Below are positions 32,878-44,458 of a stretch of 64,000 bases of DNA, one piece after another (the first letter of the stretch is position 1; each line of letters opens with the position of its first letter). Where the stretch lies: positions 1 to 64,000 of the forward strand of contig JAKSYS010000279.1 of assembly GCA_022925895.1 (NCBI GenBank). The letters run 5' to 3'. Source of the DNA: Fragilaria crotonensis (taxonomy: Eukaryota; Bacillariophyta; Fragilariophyceae; Fragilariales; Fragilariaceae). The notes under the pieces are model-generated. The model worked only from the letters and a program-made list of their open reading frames with translations, was not told where the DNA came from and ran no database searches. A program made the translations under genes and the position numbers.

Positions 32878-34845
32878 CTAGTTTTTGGTGGGAAGGTGCT
32901 GCTCGGCATTGCAAGTCCATTCCGCCGGCATATCAGAGGACGAAACGGTGCTAGGAGAGAACGTATCCACACTCAATTCCAACAATGCCGCCAATTCTGG
33001 TTTTGAACGACACGCTAACTTCGCCTGCTGCAGTACAACGTCGTTCAACAATCCCAATCGGCAACAATACCGAAAGCACTTTGTAAGCATCTCTAGTTGC
33101 TTCGAAGTGCCGAGGTTACCATGGGGTACATCGTCGACGAGCTTGCGAATGGCTTTCATGAAAAATACGAATGTTATACTGGAAGGCTCGATTTCCTTCG
33201 AAGTGAGGATCGATTGAAAGGCCTTGGTCGCTATCGCAAGTGCAGCCTCCTTCGATGAATGGTTTCCGAACGTATTGGCGCACGCACGGAGAATCGAATT
33301 GTAGGTAATAATATTCGGTTTGGTATTTTTCCGGCCCAATTCCATCATCCTTTGAAACAATCGATCGGCTAGCACGGCCTTATCGCAGCTAGGTGATTTT
33401 GCATACACATCCATGACGACGTTGTAGTGAATCGAGGTAGGTTCCAAAGCATCATTGCCGTTCTGAAAGGCAACTTCCATCTCATTCAGTAACTCTTCTG
33501 CTTTTTGCACAGCGGTTCCCTTTTGACTCCGCGCCAATGCCTTCAAGACTGATGTGTACGTCAATGCATTTGGTTCAATGCCATCCATAGCCTTCATTCG
33601 CTCCAATAATGCCAAAGCCTTTTCATCTGCATTTTCCTCTTCATAACCCCTGGCCCAACAAGAAATAACCGCAGTGAAAGCCACTGTGTCGGGTTTGCAA
33701 TCCTCATTCCCAGCCTGATAGTTCACAATCATGCGATCCAACAATTTTTGCGCTTCATGAGCCGCATTCCGGTAGCCGCAGCGGCTCAAGGTAGTCATGA
33801 CAGTAGTGTAAGTTATGGCGTTGGGCGCAACATGAGTTTCCATGCGCTCCAATAATTTCAAGGCTCGAGAGGCAGCTGTCACACACTTGCTGGTACTCAA
33901 CGCCGCTAGAACTGTGGTGTAAGAATACACGTCTGGCGCAACATTCTCATTTCCAGCCTGCTGCAAGATCTCCATATGATTCAAGAGTTCTTCGGCGCGT
34001 TGGCAAACCTTCTTATGATTCGCGTTCGATTTGGACCATGCAAGCAAGACGGTGTTGAAGGAAATTGTATCTGGCTTGACGACCGACCCACGCATCATTT
34101 CTTTCAACAGTGATTCAGCTTTTTCAGGTTGATTCGCTTGGGCATATGCATATAATAGTGAATTGTACGAGATAATGTCAGGCTGTAATCCATAATCGGA
34201 TTCCATTTTTTTGAGCAGGTCGTGGGCCTCCTCAGCGGCACCACGTTTGGCGAAGGCCAAGATGATGGTGTTAAAGGAAATGACATTTGGTTCAAGTGAT
34301 TCATTGGCGTGAAGTAGTTGTAAAGCCTTTTCAGCAGCGAATTCTTCGGTGGATTGTGCCCATGCGTTGAAAACAGAGTTGAGAGACACGACATCAGGAG
34401 CGACTGCGTAGTAACCTTCTTGATGCAATGCCTCGATACGTTGAAACAGCTCTTGAGCACGAGATGCTGCTCCTGGCTGATTCGATTTTGCAAGCGAATC
34501 CAAATTAATGTTCAGCGATTGAAGAGGGGAATTGATGCTATTGTTAGATGGCCTCCTCCTTGAAGTGGTGTGTGCGCGACTTCGGCGACTGCTATTTGGT
34601 ATTCTGTATGCAGAGGAAGGCCGTGGGGCAACAACGCTGGTGATGGGGTGTTCATCGTCGTCAATGTTCAGTGATGATTGCAAAAGCACTTGCTCGTCAC
34701 GAGAAAGATGCCGCGATAACTGATTTGATGCTGCAAAACCGTCTGCCAATTGAACAAGTTGTGACGAAAGGATAAGCACCAGAAACAGTACAAGATGTAG
34801 CGTCCTTCTCAGCTGTATCCGTCTCTCTCTCGCCTCTTGGATCAT
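32878..34845 (-). CDS. pentatricopeptide repeat (PPR) protein, probably plastid-targeted
   Basis: A 655-aa frame without interruption. PPR proteins bind organelle RNA and guide its processing, stability or translation. About ten to twelve P-type 35-aa repeats run from residue ~140 to ~590, for example VVSLNSVFNAWAQ, VISFNTIILAFAKRG, IISYNSLLYAYAQ, TISFNTVLLAWSK, VYSYTTVLAALS, AITYTTVMTTLSRCG, ALTYTSVLKALARS and IITYNSILRACANTFG. The N-terminus has a hydrophobic leader (LHLVLFLVLILSSQLVQLADGFAAS) with a G-FAAS site that fits plastid import. No DYW or SMR domain is visible. The ATG at 34845 is the first in frame. Neighbouring genes on both sides are unrelated. Confidence 0.9.
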   Translation of the reverse strand: MIQEARERRIQLRRTLHLVLFLVLILSSQLVQLADGFAASNQLSRHLSRDEQVLLQSSLNIDDDEHPITSVVAPRPSSAYRIPNSSRRSRAHTTSRRRPSNNSINSPLQSLNINLDSLAKSNQPGAASRAQELFQRIEALHQEGYYAVAPDVVSLNSVFNAWAQSTEEFAAEKALQLLHANESLEPNVISFNTIILAFAKRGAAEEAHDLLKKMESDYGLQPDIISYNSLLYAYAQANQPEKAESLLKEMMRGSVVKPDTISFNTVLLAWSKSNANHKKVCQRAEELLNHMEILQQAGNENVAPDVYSYTTVLAALSTSKCVTAASRALKLLERMETHVAPNAITYTTVMTTLSRCGYRNAAHEAQKLLDRMIVNYQAGNEDCKPDTVAFTAVISCWARGYEEENADEKALALLERMKAMDGIEPNALTYTSVLKALARSQKGTAVQKAEELLNEMEVAFQNGNDALEPTSIHYNVVMDVYAKSPSCDKAVLADRLFQRMMELGRKNTKPNIITYNSILRACANTFGNHSSKEAALAIATKAFQSILTSKEIEPSSITFVFFMKAIRKLVDDVPHGNLGTSKQLEMLTKCFRYCCRLGLLNDVVLQQAKLACRSKPELAALLELSVDTFSPSTVSSSDMPAEWTCNAEQHLPTKN

Positions 34846-35478
34846 CGTTTAACTACTTTATGGCTTTATGGTGTAAGGATGCGATTGCACGTAGAGTAAC
34901 TTAAATGATCGCAATAAGAGTCTTACCAGTTACGAGGTCGTATGTTTACTTGGAGTGGGGTAATATTCTTGAGTTAGAGGCGTTTACGTTGATGATTGTA
35001 CATTGTGAAGTACACAGCCAGTACATGTCTATGGTCTAACGAACGCCGCGAGTACAAGAAGTAGCAAGTCGCAAGTCTCAAGGCCCAGTCGTTCACTGTT
35101 CTGTGGCTATGATGACTACGGGTACTGTATCATATGTGCGCCTCTTGGTCGGAAGGTCCGGTAAATGACGGGTGGCACCTACTATAAAGTGAAAAGTGAA
35201 ATCTGAATGATCTCTCTCTCTAGTTGTCTACTGGAGTACTACATAAATTTAGTATGTAAAGAGATGTAAAATCTGCAGTACGAAATCTTACAGTAGAACA
35301 AGTATGAAGTATGACAGTATGACTTATCCATACACTGTAGAATATGCATACTACTATAGCTACCAGCAGTTCTACTTGCTATACATACTTGTATAACTTA
35401 CATCTTACATACTCATCCCGCCAAATTCAGGATCCGAGATCATATGATAGCGTCACGCCAGCAAAATCATGCTCTTCT
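34846..35478. other. PPR gene upstream region, TAGTACTACTA-type microsatellites
   Basis: No gene seen. It contains a CTCTCTCTCT run near 35210 and tandem TACTTGTATAACTTACA-type DNA around 35250-35420. It holds the promoter of the PPR gene. Confidence 0.45.
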
Positions 35479-35796
35479 GCAAGTTGCGGTCATTCTGTTT
35501 AAACACAAAACTTGTTAACAGATGGAAGCGGCTTCGTCAGAACAACAATTTCTTCTGAAAGGACGATCTGTAGTACATGTGAAACAAAATAGAACCAGTA
35601 GATCTGAAACGTCATAGATACCATACGAGACAAAGGAATAATTTCCTCGTATATAAGAAACAATGAATGATTAACAATGATGTCGAATTTCAGTTTACTT
35701 AACGATACAGCATAAAATCTACATACAAGAAGACTGCAATCCTACGTACGAGAAGTTGGATTCAGAAAAAGGCATGTCTGAATCCGAAGTTGACAA

Positions 35797-35959
35797 GACG
35801 GAATCTGTCTAAACTCTTAAGTGAAACCTCTAAAGTTTTGTCTAATGTCTAAAGTGTTCCACGGAATCTCTCTAATGTCTAAAGTCTTTAGAGAGAATGA
35901 GACTTTAGACAAAACTTTAGAGGTTTCAAGAAATGTTTAGAGATTCTGCAGATTCCGTC
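35797..35959. repeat. 163-bp palindromic unit, copy 1
   Basis: Begins GACGGAATCT and ends AGATTCCGTC; inside, AACCTCTAAAGTTTTGTC is mirrored by GACAAAACTTTAGAGGTT. It can fold into one long hairpin. Nested in the foldback element. Confidence 0.8.
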
Positions 35960-36072
35960 ATGACCACGGACGAGATTCCTCGATTCCAACTTAACCAAGT
36001 TTAAGTATAAACTCACAGTCATTTCGCGCTCACTTGGTTAAGTAAAAATCGTGGACACCTGTCCTTGGTCAT

Positions 36073-36235
36073 GACGGAATCTCTCTAAACTCTTAAGTGA
36101 AACCTCTAAAGCTCTGTATAATGTCTAAAGTGTTCCACGGAATCTCACTAATGTCTAAAGTCTTTAGAGAGAATGAGACTTTAGACAAAACTTTAGAGGT
36201 TTCAAGAAATGTTTAGAGATTCCGCAGATTCCGTT
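36073..36235. repeat. 163-bp palindromic unit, copy 2
   Basis: Same length as copy 1 with few base changes, 276 bp further on in direct orientation. Between the two copies lies another inverted pair (CTTAACCAAGT and ACTTGGTTAAG). Confidence 0.8.
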
Positions 36236-36435
36236 ATGACCATGGACGAGTTTTCCACAATTTTAATACGACAAATACATGTCGTACTTAGGATTCCTAA
36301 CAGCATCCACATTAGATTTGATTTCGTTTCTCTGATATGACAGATCATCTTTTCAGAACAAATCTCGTTTCCTTTTCCGATGTCGCTTCCACCTGAGAAC
36401 AAGTTTTGTGTTTAGAGAGAATTACCGCAACTTGC

Positions 36436-36695
36436 TGATTCGAGAGTACGATGTACTGGGTACTTGTCGTACTGAGTAGTCTGTAGTATGCCTTCTACAA
36501 GTACCCTACTCGAAGTACAACTGCAAAGGTTCTTCCATCCAGTACATGGTACTAGTAATACATGTACTCGAGTACCCCGAGTACATTGTACGTACTACTC
36601 GAGTGTTGTTAGCGGATGTCGTTGGAGGATAACCTCCAGTCTCCGGTCTCCTGGCCATCACTGTCCTCGCTCTCCTTTCTATCGTCTCTTCTGCC
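36436..36695. promoter_or_regulatory. promoter region of the PHD-finger gene
   Basis: 260 bp between the foldback element and the ATG. It contains GTACATGGTACTAGTAATACATGTAC-type palindromic DNA at 36540-36600 and a CT-rich tract before the start codon. Confidence 0.4.
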
Positions 36696-39600
36696 ATGGA
36701 GAATGGTGTTGTAACAAATTTATCGGCGGCGAATGAATCTGATGTTTCAGAATCATCGAAACGGGAGTGTGATACCGATTCAGCCGTGGAACAAAACGTT
36801 TCTGTTCCCTTGTCCCTTCCGGCACCATCACAACCTTTCGCCAGTTCAGCGGCTGATGCTTTGCGGACTGAGAGGAATCAAATGATGGCAACAGTTCCCA
36901 ATCAAATTGGTGGAGCCACGAAGATGACACCCATGGGACGGCCACAGTCAGCTCCTTCGAAAACGAGACTGGGAAAAAATCCGTCTGCAAGAGTCGCTGG
37001 CGCCCCAGTCTCGACTCTGATTTCTGCCACCAACGCCACTCACGCCACTCAGCAACAAAAAAGAGTACCACATGTAAGAGGAGGTAAAAAGGGAGGCCGA
37101 CGTCGATTTACTCCGAAACAAAGAGTTGACCAAATGGAGAAGAAGAAGCCTGTTGCATCATTCACTGTAGTTGACAACGAGCCGAATCGTATAGTAAATC
37201 CACTTTGTGATATACCACGAGTGGGTGGGCCGTCGCACCAGCAAGATGCTGCCAGCGTCTGTGAGACGTTTGTTTGGTCGGATTTGATTTTCGGAAAGCC
37301 TGACACGTTCCCTCTGTCATACTACGCTAGGCTACTGGGATTCCAGGTCGATTCGGCTCCAGACGACAATTATGTGGCTCTCGATCCTGCAACGATACCC
37401 CTAGTGCGAGACATTCCCCTCATACCTCCATCCGGGTATCTGCCCCAAATTTGGAGACACGAGACCTTGCTCGGGTATGTGGATCCGGTTTATGAGGCAC
37501 TTTCGGAAGAGACAGGTGCAGTCATTGAATCTCTTAACCAGGCACCTATCAGTAATACAGGGAATCGGTCATTAGCCCGCTCTTGCCTGGACCTGGCTAA
37601 GGACCTCATGGGGGTTGATGCGTCCGCGTTTAGAATCGATGATCGGGGTGGAGAGTTTGGAATCATAAGTGACACCTACTCCATTCGGTATGAATTCATG
37701 TGGTACCAGTTCGGTAAGGGGGAAAATAAGGAAGAAAAAGCCACTCCCAAGGTTGTTGGTCCTTATGGTGTTACTTCACTGGCATCGCGTATCCAGAAAC
37801 CAAAGGTATCTGAATTGACCCTGCACATCAAATCGATCACTGAGGGGCGCGGGCGGACGGCTCCCCCGAGAACGAATGGTGTATTGCCACAGTCACATTC
37901 CGGTGCAAGAGTCGAGGTATCGACGAACCAGCCGCCTGTAAACGATCTTCCAAAATCTGCAGAATCTGGTCGAGATGAAAATAGTCTTGTGACAGACTCA
38001 AAACCGTCAGCATGGCAAGACGGAAAAGGGGAGGTAATGGACGAACCTCCACAGGTGAGGGAAGATGTTACAGTCAAAGAAAACGGTGTGCTCGTCGTCT
38101 TGACAGCCTTGTGCCTCGAACATGCTCGAGCATGTGGTATCTTTTATGGCTTAGCTCATGCTCCGGATCCAGCTGTTGCTACATTACTCTCCACGTACTT
38201 TCGAATGGTTGCCCTCAAGAGCGAGGACACTCGCTCTACTCTTTTGTGCGATTTGAACAAATGCAGTTCCAAGTACGCTTTTTTACTTTACAAGACACCC
38301 CCGCAAGTTCCAGATACTTCTCTTCAGACTCTTCAAGAAGAGAACAACGTTCACCTCCGCATGCTTGTTAGACTTCCACCTGCTGAAAACGTCAAGAGAT
38401 ATATGAATGGCTCGGCGACGAATTCTCAAAAGTCGAGACGGCGTTCATCCACGAGCGCACACAGTGCCGCCGAGACAATTAGATCGCTTGGCTTCGGTTT
38501 ACGCGTCCAAGGTGACAAGATCGAGTCGCTGCCCCACAATGTTACGCCTGCTAACAACGAGGCCGAGCTCAGTGACGCTGTGCAAATACCAAATTGGAGT
38601 GTCCTTCGAATGTTCGATACCCACGAGAACGCGACAGAGGCAGGGGCATGTGGAAATCAGATTCTTGATTTTCTGACCAAAAAACGAGATCAATTGTTGT
38701 CCTTAGAGAGTCAAACGGAGCCCAAGCTTCGATCTCTTCTGGAAGGAATTCTCCACAAGAGATTGCAGTACGAAAATGACGTCTCGCGACGGAAAGAAGA
38801 CGAACAAACGCTTATTGAATATGAAGCGGTCCTGAATCGGCGCAGGGAATTAGATATCGCGTTTCAGAAGCAACGCGATCAAGATATGGATGCGGTTTGT
38901 GAAATTTGTGGCGACGGAGAGGTGACTCCTGACAATCAAATTCTTTTTTTGCGAGGCCTGCAATGTTGCGATCCACCAGTATTGTTATGGAATCGAAAAA
39001 GTGCCGGAGGGCGACTATTACTGCATTGCATGTCGCTACTTTGGACGTGAAGAGGCTGGATTGGCTGTTGCGCGTCAACTTGAAAGAGGCGCCGCGTTGA
39101 AACTGGCCCCATCGCCACTTCCAATCAACTGCGAACTTTGCCCCCGAAAGCAAGGCGCATTTATCAGAACAGACACATCCACCCACGCGGCAAATGCGGA
39201 TGGTATCAAGGTGTCAAAATGGGTTCATGTACTATGTGCGAAGTGGCAAGGTCTGAACTTTATCGACAATGGGAAGAAAGACTGCGTCGAGGATGTTGTT
39301 GATCTGAAGCTCAATTTTCGTATCCATGGCATTACATGCCAGCTGTGTCAAGGTGACAGGGGTTCTTTCAACCAATGCCGATCACCTGGTTGTAAAAAAC
39401 TGGATACACGTCACATGCGCTCGAGCCTTCGGAAGATGCGAAGTTATCCACGGAGAGAATTGTCACGGCGAAGTCCTTCTGAATCCATGGACTCTCTTAT
39501 GTCCAGAGCATTCCGACGTAGTCCCTCCCCCCGACAGTTCCACGCTTGAACAGCTACGCATGTGGGCGAAAGAATTTCCCCCGGAACCTGAAGTCGAGAA

Positions 39601-42135
39601 ACCGAAGCCGAAACCAATACCCAAATCGTTTAGTAAATTGTCAGCACAAGAAAGACGAGAATTTCTCGCCATCCCGGAGAATGAAAAGGCCCTCGTTGAT
39701 GAGCTTTTGAATAGGAAGCTACAGGGGGTTCGATGCGAAGTGTGCCATACAATTGAAGACGAGGGAAAGAATCTAACCAGGTGCGTTTGCTGTGGTATAG
39801 TATTCTGCGACTCTTGCAAACTGCCTTTCGACGACGAAGATATTGAGGCGAAGCAGTTCACATGCCAAGTGTGCAAGTACCTTGAGGAAGCGAAGGCAAC
39901 AGGAACAGACGTAGAAAAGCCGAAGTGCATTCTCTGTTTTCAGCCAGGAGGGTGGTTGCGGATGGCAAGAGGCACCCTATGAGGAAATGGCCTCTAAACC
40001 GGCAGAGAGAGTACGAAAAACCCTCTTTGAGAAAAGATTGTGGGTGCATGCTCTATGTGCAATGTAAGTTCAATTGCGAAGGGGTGGTTCTCTGTGCACA
40101 CTCCCCATCGACTCATCAGTTCTTCAGCTGGCAGCACCCCACACTCGTAACTGACATGGCTCGCAAAGAGGTAAACTTGAGCGATGCAATCATGACTCAC
40201 GGAAAAGGCTTCATTCTCGGCATGAATCGTTGCGAGCTTTGCGGCCAAAAGGACGGCTTAAAGATGAAATGCTCCTACTCAAACTGCAGGCAACGAGGTC
40301 ATAGATCAAAGGCGTCGCATGCCCATGTGACTTGCGCCCGACAGGCAGGATTCGAGGTCGACACTGGCATGTCAGGAGGCGACATAAGTTTTCACATCAA
40401 TTGCTATCGTCATGTGAAGTGCGAATTCGCTTTCAGAGCAAGACTAGAAGATCTAATAGAGTTCGAAAAGCTCAGAGTAGGCAAGAAAATGGACGACACG
40501 AAGAGCATGAGCATTAGTCACGCATCGCGGCTTCTAAACTCGGCGATTGTTGTCATGAACTATCTTGGCTGGGCCTGGCGATGGACTGAGTGGTGGGTCG
40601 AATATGGTTCTAATTGGGAACCGCTAATTGAGCCTGGAGAGGACGAAAAGAAAATGTCGAAGGAACAACTCAAGATTGTAGATTCCACCCCAGAAAGTCG
40701 TTGTGCAGATGCGAGACGTTGCCGGTTGGCCGCTTTCGGCGCTGCTTTGAGAAATCGATCGTACGATGAAGTGGAAAGCGGGCCGACAGTCATTTTGGAA
40801 CGTGCGCTTCGCGCAGTGCTAAACACTCCAAGTTTGGTTGGTCCGTTGACGAATTTGGAGATTGATTTCTTTGTTCAATGGCTAGGTATTGCATACAGGT
40901 CGAAGTCGAGGCTCCTGGGGTTGGGAAGCGAAAAGATTGTTGTGGACGAGACTGCGCCTTCATCTCTTCACGAGGATGACAAATCCCCAAAGTTTGTTCT
41001 TGGCGACCGTCGTTTACCTGGGGAACAAGTTCTTCCGGAGGGAGAGGTGTTCGAAACGGATGTCGCTGAGATTGACGATTTCTTGAAACCCGAGCGCCTC
41101 GAGGATGGAATGCTGTATTCCGAATTTTTGAAAACTAAAAAATGTTGAAACAGAAACCAGCGAAGCAGAAAGCTCCAGTAGAAGCGCATCTGTCGTGAAG
41201 AATGATCCTAACCGTTTAAAAGGAAGCACTCCGATCTTCATGGGTTGGACGACATCTGCGACACAGAGCCGCCGAGAAAAGGGTCGTCCCCGAATGCTGC
41301 TCCATCCGAAGTCGCTGCACCTGTTGTGAATGAATTAGAGGAGGACAATGCATTAAAGGAGCAAGGAATTTCAGCATCTCCGAACGAGCCTCGAAAAGTG
41401 AAGAACGACGATGAGGCACGTGCTGGGGATGCCACAACATGAGTCCCTTCACTCTGTGGAGAGGCGTGCGATTCGGAAGCGCAAGACATTATCGTTTCCT
41501 GACCGTAGGAGCGCACGAACGCTGATCATTCGAGGAAAGAGGCTGACGAATCTAATGCTGTAGGTTCGAAGTTGGATGCGAGTGAATTCCTAGAGTCGAA
41601 TACCTTGAGTGCCGGCCTGGATTCATTCGACGAAGATAGCGCGTACGAAGAGAGTACAAGCCCCAAGAAGTGCCGCCTTAAACAACCTAAGAGGTCAAAA
41701 GTGGAGGTTATGGCGACGGCCATGCAGTCACGGGACAACTCTGTGTCGTCAAGACCTCGACGAAATACTGTAGGTAGGCACAGCAATGAAGATGGCGACC
41801 TCAATAAGGACAAAGAGACCAGAAATATCGAGTCACCTGTCCCTGCGAAGGCGAAGGGCCCCTTACCGAATGCATCCTACGTGATACCTCGAAAGGAGCG
41901 AGCGAAGTCGTCGCTACCTGAGGAAGGAGGCTCGGCGGAGAACGACGCCGACCCTGACGATACTGATCCCCTTTCTTCACTTAGAATTCCACGCAAAAAG
42001 AAGGCTTTTGTGGAGAATGCGAGCGACAAAGATGATTGTCTGGAGCCGGAACTTGGCCGGAGTTCTCCGCAGAAGCGCGGACGATACCGTGGTAAGTTGG
42101 AGGCTGCCAAATTTGTCCTGCAAGGAGTGGAGTAG
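36696..42135 (+). CDS. large multi-PHD-finger chromatin protein (JADE/BRPF-like zinc fingers)
   Basis: Likely a nuclear histone reader. After ~700 disordered N-terminal residues come a PHD (VCEICGDGEVTPDN, then CNVAIHQYCYG and EGDYYCIAC), an extended PHD (CELCPRKQGAF, KWVHVLCAKW, CQLCQGDRGSF, NWIHVTCARAFGRC, WTLLCPEH), a further Cys-rich module (CEVCHTIEDEGKNLTRCVCC, CDSCKLPF, CKYLEE), and a second extended PHD (CILCFQPGGWLRMA, LWVHALCA, CELCGQKDGLKMKC, HAHVTCARQAGFEV, FHINCYRH). A 64-bp intron (40064-40127) restores LCAI-WQHPTLV. One-base shifts lie at homopolymers near 38943 (T7), 39396 (A6), 39971 and 41140 (A6). The Ser/acidic tail from 41150 to 42135 is in several frames and includes in-frame stops between 41440 and 41510, so the true C-terminus is uncertain; the gene may end near 41.15 kb. 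No bromodomain or SET domain seen. Confidence 0.78.
40064..40127 (+). other. intron of the PHD-finger gene (64 bp)
   Basis: GTAAGT donor and CTTCAG acceptor. Splicing completes an Ile codon and joins WVHALCA to WQHPTLV, restoring the Cys/His spacing of an extended PHD finger. Confidence 0.8.
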
Positions 42136-43911
42136 ACTCTAGTGTGGTTCTGCATTCCCACAACTTCGTTACCCTGGTGATGAATGACCTAGAGGAACAG
42201 CCGCGTTTGACGATGTCAATAGCTGTTGCAAGTTGACTCCCTCCAGGAAAGAAAGTCAGCCATGCCGATGACAACAACATTCCACAGATCACATAATCCC
42301 GATTAGGTGTTTCAATCTTGATGCCCCTTGTGAAATATATGGCGTGTGGATCGTTACATTTTGAGCTAAGTATCCGGTCTTTCCGGTGGGTCCTGAAAGA
42401 TTCCTGATCTAGCCAAGTGAACTTTGAGTCCGAGTGTGAACAACCTAATATCAAGCAAAGCGTGAATCCGCCACTATGGAGCCTGTAAACGATGACGAAA
42501 GGTTTCGAAAAATGTATACACGAACTATGGTAATGGGAGCGATGGGGAGGGCTCAGTCGCAGATGAGCGTAGTGCTCATCAAAGAGCTCACCGGTTCCGT
42601 CGATAAAATAGTACCGTAAACTACTGTAGGCAGTAGTACTCGCTTGTAAGAAGTGGACGCTGCCCTTGGTGGCTGTACCAAAGTAGTGTATCTCCTTGGG
42701 AAGAGCCAGCAATCGTATGCCTTGATTGAAAAGCGACAGTACTTGCGAAAACGAGCTGCCGGATGCGTACACAATATCAGATTCAACAAATAGGTTGATC
42801 GTCTCAAGAATGTTCGTGCCCGACTTCCATAAGCATTTCACGCTGTCAAACTCCTTACATAGTTCTGTTGCGACTTGGGTAGCATGCGAGGCTCCGAGGG
42901 CCATTCTCCGGCCACATTATGGGACAGACTCTCACGCATCCTGGCGCCTGATGAACCACCAAAGTTGGCCCGAAAATAGACCCAGTAGATGTGAACTGTG
43001 TGACCAGGACCATGTTCAAGTTCCGCGATGTCCCTCGTAGCGGTCAGAACGTTGCGCCAATATGATTCCGACGCCTCGAGAACCAAGTCACCAACTCGAA
43101 GATGAAACGCTGCGCTCAAAACCTTGATTGGACTATCAAAAACATCGTGACCACGATCGCTCTCTGCAGTCAAATTTGTGGCACTAGCCGTCGTCGTGTT
43201 TCCGTCTGTCGAGAAGACGTTTTCGATTTCTTTTTTCTGCTGATACCACGGATATATGACGTCTTCCACCAACCTATTGTCGCGCAGAAAGCTATGGACA
43301 AAAGCAAGTACATCGCCATGTCCCAAAGGCATTTTTTCCTGTTGGATTTTGGGCCAAACCTCTCCCGAGTCAGGATAAATCCATTGGACGACCGTATCGT
43401 TGCCAGCAAGAAGTGTGATGTCTTGTTTTTCCAAGTCTTTGATTGTGGTGTGTTCCAAGGTACGGTTCGGCAACATTGTTCCGCAATCCGGAAAGACTGG
43501 TTCGAGGAGCAGATGATACAGATCCATGTCATTGCCGAAGTGATCAGTGTCGAAGCAAAACAGTACCCTCGTGTCATGGCGTACCAAGACTTCCGTCATT
43601 TTGTGACCCATTCCCAACATGAAATTGACCTTGGGGGCGACTCGTAATCGATATTGAGGACACGAGAAGAGATCGATTCGCGTTGATGCTCTGCTCACTG
43701 AGTGAAACGAGGTTGTCGCCTCTGCCATTGGATCGATTTGATACACGGTTGCTGTTGACTGCGATAAGGAAGTCGGATAAATCTCCTTAATATCAGCATC
43801 AGCGAGCTGAATTTCAGAGAATCGAAAAGAATGGAGGCAACTAACCAAAATGGCCGTTGATATTGCCACAAATGCATGAGAAAGAACCGAGAGTTCGAAG
43901 CCTCGACCCAT
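41981..43911 (-). CDS. putative type II membrane glycosyltransferase (fucosyltransferase-like)
   Basis: Starts at ATG 43911 with a short cytosolic tail and one membrane anchor (LSVLSHAFVAISTAILVSCL), as in Golgi glycosyltransferases. The motif FHLRVGD resembles the H-x-R-x-(G)-D motif of fucosyltransferases of the GT23/GT65/GT68 group; a C-terminal ESDIVYASGSSFSQVLSLF block resembles their conserved third motif, where a Ser-rich loop contacts the donor. Several potential N-glycosylation sites (NRT, NDT, NTT, NLT) are present. One frameshift near 42900 separates the two halves. The second frame stays open to 41981, but after ~42500 it no longer reads like protein and overlaps the end of the convergent PHD gene, so the real stop is probably nearer 42.5 kb. 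Function is inferred from motifs only. Confidence 0.6.
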
Positions 43912-44014
43912 GATGAAGGACCATTACTCTGTAAGTCGATATGGAACGTGGTTGCAAATCAAAACATGAGTTGCTCATCAATTGGCCACAGCTCTGCGAA
44001 ACAACTTATAGCAA

Positions 44015-44458
44015 ACTAGTGGGTACCTCACATTTGATCGGAGTGTCTACTACAGGAAACTGGACGTACAGTACCCCCAACCTGGTCGTACTCCGTACCA
44101 CTACTTTTTTCCCCTACAGTATGCAGTACCATGGTACCAACGTAGGAAACGTCATGAAGTACAGTACCAGGTAGTTATCATGCCCCAGTATTGCAGTTCA
44201 TCGCACGGTATATTTTACAGTAGCATTTGTCAAGCAACCTGTTCACAGCAAATTCAATGAGTATTCCATCCAGTAACTTTGAATTCGTACAGTATTGTAG
44301 TTCAGTAACGTAACACACTGTCGTTTCAACATAAATTACCGTCCGTTTATGTACTGTAGACCTGTAGTACATGTAATCCACGTAACAGTGCAACAGTACC
44401 CCAGAGTGGTCATACTCCGTAACAGACGGACGCACGCACGCACACAATTAATTTATAA
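44015..44458. repeat. ~445-bp dispersed repeat, copy A
   Basis: From ACTAGTGGGTACCTCAC to AATTAATTTATAAT it matches 53871-54316 with only a handful of differences. Its right end is followed by a 23-bp tandem duplication (ATTAATTTATAATATAGTAGGAT). No credible gene; the identical 89-codon minus-strand frame in both copies is a by-product of the copying. Confidence 0.85.

Larger units (their letters stand above)
35479..36435. mobile_element. foldback/MITE-type element with long inverted ends
   Basis: The ends 35479-35516 and 36398-36435 form an inverted repeat of 38 bp with few mismatches (starts GCAAGTTGCGGT, ends ACACAAAACTTGTT). Weaker similarity continues inward for about 100 bp (both arms keep GGAAGCG and TTCTGAAA...GATCTG). 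The 957-bp interior holds two direct copies of a 163-bp palindromic unit and no coding sequence. Target duplication is not clear. Confidence 0.72.

Noticed and set aside
34104-34723. Antisense and shifted frames of 60-129 codons inside the PPR gene
   Set aside because: They overlap an intact 655-aa PPR frame and lack motifs; shadow frames.
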